Shown here: in pieces, positions 13,710 to 15,904 of the stretch
Numbering within the stretch: position 1 is the stretch's first letter
Layout of the letters: each line of letters opens with the position of its first letter
From: JBOGIG01 sp050742455
Lineage (GTDB): Bacteria > Actinomycetota > Acidimicrobiia > Acidimicrobiales > JBOGIG01
Direction: 5' to 3'
NCBI GenBank assembly: GCA_050742455.1
Contig: JBOGIG010000146.1
Coordinates: 1-15,904, forward strand
DNA: 15,904 nt
Program-made: the position numbers and the translations under genes
Notes under the pieces: generated by a model
Databases searched by the model: none
What the model saw: only the letters and a program-made list of their open reading frames with translations
What the model was told of the DNA's origin: nothing

Positions 13710-14747
13710 ATGTCCGACGACCCCGATGTCGCAAGAGCCTCGCCAGACCCACGCACCGCCGTGGGATGGGCACTGGTGCCACTGCGGGTCTTCCTCGGGG
13801 CGACCTTCGCCTATGCCGGGCTTACGAAGCTGGCCAACCCGGGCTTCTTCGATCCGTCCAACCCGACCTCGATCCAAGCCACGCTGCGCCTGTCCGCCAC
13901 CCCCCTGCGCCCGGTGCTGGTCGGAGTAGGGCATGTCCCGATCCTGGTTGGGGTAATCATCGCCCTGGGAGAGCTGGCCGTAGGGATCGGCGCCCTGGCC
14001 GGCATGTGGACCCGGCTGGCCGCCCTCGGGGGAATGGCCCTGTCTCTGGTGTTCTTTCTCACCGTGAGCTTTTACGATCGTCCCTATTACACAGGCTCTG
14101 ACATAGTCTTCCTCTTCGCCTGGACGCCCCTGGCCTTGGTAGGGGCCGCGGGCGTGTGGTCCCTCGATGCCCGCACTGCAACTCGGGCTGGCACTGCTAC
14201 TCGTGCGGGCGCTGCAGCTCGTGCGGGCGCTGCAGCTCGGGCGGGCGCGGGCAGGGGCCCAGGACCCCAGCCCGTCCTGGGCCGGCGGGCATTCCTATCT
14301 CGCTTGGGAGTCGGCGCCCTGGTCGGATTCATCGGAGCAGTCCTGGCCGGGTTGGCAGCCGGGTTGGGTCGCCTGCCCGGCGGCCCTGCCGCTTCCCGAT
14401 CGGAGGCCGGCCGCCAAAGGCTCGGCCGACGGGGGACGCCGGTCCCGATCGCCCAGGCCGGGGCGGTACCCATCGGCACGGCCATGGCCTTCACCGACCC
14501 GTCCACCGGGGACAAGGCCTACCTGCTCCAACCTGAACTCCGCAGATTCGTGGCCTTCTCCGCCATTTGTCCCCATGCCCATTGCCCGGTGGGATACGCC
14601 CCCGGTACCGGCCAGTTCGTCTGTCCCTGTCACGGCTCACGCTTCGATGCCCGCAGCGGCGCGGTCCTCGTCGGCCCGGCAACGACAGGCCTGACCGAGA
14701 TAGCCCTGACCGAGACGCCCAGCGGCGCCATTTATGCCAACAGCTAG
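13710..14747 (+). CDS. DoxX-Rieske fusion with internal twin-arginine motif
   Basis: 345 residues. Residues about 18-150 are a DoxX-like four-helix membrane domain (LRVFLGATFAYAGLTKLANP, then hydrophobic segments near 70-98, 103-121 and 131-150). An Ala/Arg linker of four 6-residue repeats follows (about 155-180). GRRAFLSRLG (191-200) fits a twin-arginine motif and precedes a fifth hydrophobic segment (about 199-220). The C-terminal Rieske domain binds a 2Fe-2S cluster through C287 and H289 (CPHAHC) and C305 and H308 (CPCHGS); C292 and C307 supply the disulphide of high-potential bc-type Rieske proteins. Likely role: electron transfer at the outer face of the membrane. An upstream in-frame TTG at 13677 would overlap the preceding stop as TTGA and is a possible alternative start. 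Confidence 0.85.
   Translation: MSDDPDVARASPDPRTAVGWALVPLRVFLGATFAYAGLTKLANPGFFDPSNPTSIQATLRLSATPLRPVLVGVGHVPILVGVIIALGELAVGIGALAGMWTRLAALGGMALSLVFFLTVSFYDRPYYTGSDIVFLFAWTPLALVGAAGVWSLDARTATRAGTATRAGAAARAGAAARAGAGRGPGPQPVLGRRAFLSRLGVGALVGFIGAVLAGLAAGLGRLPGGPAASRSEAGRQRLGRRGTPVPIAQAGAVPIGTAMAFTDPSTGDKAYLLQPELRRFVAFSAICPHAHCPVGYAPGTGQFVCPCHGSRFDARSGAVLVGPATTGLTEIALTETPSGAIYANS
14173..14244. repeat. Four 18-bp tandem repeats coding the Ala/Arg linker
   Basis: Units at 14173-14190, 14191-14208, 14209-14226 and 14227-14244. The last two differ by one base (GCGCTGCAGCTCGTGCGG and GCGCTGCAGCTCGGGCGG); the first two are more diverged. Read in frame they give six-residue repeats of the type (A/T)RAG(A/T)A between the DoxX and Rieske parts. 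Confidence 0.92.
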
Positions 14748-14756
14748 GACGCAACC

Positions 14757-15818
14757 ATGACCTTGAATCGCCAGGCCAACTTCAAACCAGGGCGGGAGGG
14801 CCTCAGGCCCCGGGGCGCGGTGGTGAAACTGGCCCTGATGCCGGCCGTGATATTGGCCCTGTTGGTCAGCGCCTGTGGGGGCGCGGCTCCAGGATCCAAG
14901 GCCACCACCGGCGCTAACCCGGCGGGGTCAAACCATTCCCCCAGGACGGCGGCGCCAGCCAGTCCGCCCACCGCATTCCAAGCGACATTGGCCCCTTGGC
15001 AACTGCCGGCGCCCGTGTCCCGGCCGGTGGCGCTGAGTGACGGCTCGGGACTGGTGGTCATGGGTGGCCTGACAGCGTCGGACACCTCCACATCGGCCAT
15101 CCTCAAGATCGATCCGGCCAAGGGACAGGTCAGCCGGATCGGAGATCTGGCCCAGGCCAGCCATGACGCGGGAGGGGCCGTATTGGGGGGCCGCTTCGTC
15201 GTGTTCGGCGGCGGGGCGGTGAACGTGCACGATGCCGTGCAGGCCTTTTCCCCCGCCTCGGGCACGACCAAGGTGATCAGCCATCTGGCCGGACCTCGGG
15301 CCGACCTGTCGGTAGCCACCGTCAACGGCGTGGCCTACGTGGTGGGAGGCTTTGACGGAACGACGCTGAACCCGAACATCGTGTCCAGCACCAACGGCGT
15401 CGACTTCCACACCGTGGCCCAACTACCCCATCCCGTTCGCTACATTGCGCTGGCCGCCCTCGGCCCGTACTTGTGGGTCATCGGCGGAACGGACGGGACC
15501 AACGCCACCACTGACATCCAACGAATCGACACCCGCAACGGATCGGCCCAGATCGTCGGGCATACGCCTGTTCCCCTCGACCACGCGGTGGCAGTGGTGT
15601 TGGACGGCACCATCGTGATCATGGGGGGCGTCGTAGGGGGAAAACCCAGCGCCGCTATCTGGCGTCTCGACACGACCAATAACACTTTGGTGCCGGCCGG
15701 TACCTTGCCCTATGCCGTCTCGATGCCCGGAGCCGCCACTGTGGGCGGGGCCGCCTACCTGGTGGGGGGCGAGGGCCCTTCCCCTCTGAGCACGGTCATG
15801 GTGGTCCGCCCGCGCTGA
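14757..15818 (+). CDS. Kelch-type beta-propeller lipoprotein
   Basis: 353 residues. The start is ATG at 14757 with AGGAC (14746-14750) 6 nt upstream; the gap to the previous stop is 9 bp, so it is surely in the same transcript. A basic N-region and hydrophobic core end in the lipobox LVSAC (C40), followed by a Gly/Ala/Ser/Pro/Thr-rich linker, so the mature protein should be lipid-anchored on the outer face of the membrane. From about residue 85, Kelch-like blades show the double-glycine pattern: LVVMGGLTA, FVVFGGGA, VAYVVGGFDGTT, LWVIGGTDGTN, TIVIMGGVVGGK and AAYLVGGEG, about six repeats. No enzymatic motif is visible. Partners and ligand are unknown; its neighbours suggest a part in a surface complex with the Rieske and YVTN proteins. 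Confidence 0.87.
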   Translation: MTLNRQANFKPGREGLRPRGAVVKLALMPAVILALLVSACGGAAPGSKATTGANPAGSNHSPRTAAPASPPTAFQATLAPWQLPAPVSRPVALSDGSGLVVMGGLTASDTSTSAILKIDPAKGQVSRIGDLAQASHDAGGAVLGGRFVVFGGGAVNVHDAVQAFSPASGTTKVISHLAGPRADLSVATVNGVAYVVGGFDGTTLNPNIVSSTNGVDFHTVAQLPHPVRYIALAALGPYLWVIGGTDGTNATTDIQRIDTRNGSAQIVGHTPVPLDHAVAVVLDGTIVIMGGVVGGKPSAAIWRLDTTNNTLVPAGTLPYAVSMPGAATVGGAAYLVGGEGPSPLSTVMVVRPR

Positions 15819-15856
15819 CTGCCCGGGGATCGCCCGCCTGCGCTGACTGTCCGGGG
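15806..15856. repeat. 23-bp direct repeat at the end of the Kelch gene
   Basis: Copies at 15806-15828 and 15834-15856, both of the form CCGCCYGCGCTGACTGYCCG followed by GGG, two mismatches, 28 bp apart. The first copy contains the last codons and the stop of the Kelch gene; the second lies just beyond. Confidence 0.8.
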
Positions 15857-15867
15857 TGGCCGGCCGC

Positions 15868-15896
15868 TTGACTTTGTCCGAAATCGACCTTATCGT
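15868..15896 (+). promoter_or_regulatory. Sigma70-like promoter facing the right edge
   Basis: TTGACT (15868-15873), an exact 17-bp spacer and TATCGT (15891-15896). It would drive a gene starting beyond the window. Nothing else is seen in the 86 bp after the Kelch gene apart from the direct repeat. Confidence 0.5.
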
Positions 15897-15904
15897 CCGC
15901 TACG

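Overview
High-GC window with actinobacterial character. Several genes start with GTG or TTG, gene junctions overlap by 4 nt, a perfect actinobacterial-type LexA box lies upstream of recA, and the minus-strand order recA ... miaB ... miaA-dapF-hflX is the usual actinobacterial one. The presence of spoVS, the lack of recX after recA and a DapD of the E. coli type point away from mycobacteria and streptomycetes, perhaps to a deep lineage such as Acidimicrobiia. That placement is inference; there is no rRNA or other decisive marker.

Layout. (1) 1-2033, plus strand: the 3' part of a PAS-PAS-GGDEF-EAL cyclic-di-GMP protein, cut by the left edge. (2) 2051-7284, minus strand: miaA, dapF, hflX, dapC, dapD, transcribed right to left. 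The dapF/hflX and hflX/dapC pairs overlap by 4 nt, and a 42-bp tandem duplication lies before dapD. Three of the genes serve meso-diaminopimelate/lysine synthesis; the others are a tRNA prenyltransferase and a ribosome-associated GTPase. (3) 7291-8844, plus strand: an aldehyde dehydrogenase with an unusual active-site neighbourhood. It sits between miaA and miaB, with its start only 6 bp from that of miaA. (4) 8880-12119, minus strand: recA, spoVS and miaB. spoVS and miaB overlap by 4 nt. The recA-spoVS spacer holds five 10-bp phased repeats, a strong hairpin and an AT-rich block. MiaB carries a slippage-prone hexanucleotide tract inside its TRAM domain. (5) 12415-15818, plus strand: three closely spaced genes for proteins predicted to act outside the membrane. 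They are a membrane-anchored YVTN beta-propeller, a DoxX-Rieske fusion with an internal twin-arginine motif, and a Kelch-type lipoprotein. (6) 15819-15904: a short repeat and a good sigma70-like promoter pointing out of the window.

Most of the window is conserved housekeeping: DNA repair, tRNA A37 modification by MiaA followed by MiaB, and the Dap pathway. The most novel part is the three-gene cluster on the right, which looks like an uncharacterised electron-transfer module at the cell surface. Also notable are a Cys-to-Ser change at a catalytic position of DapF and five separate short tandem repeats with different unit lengths.
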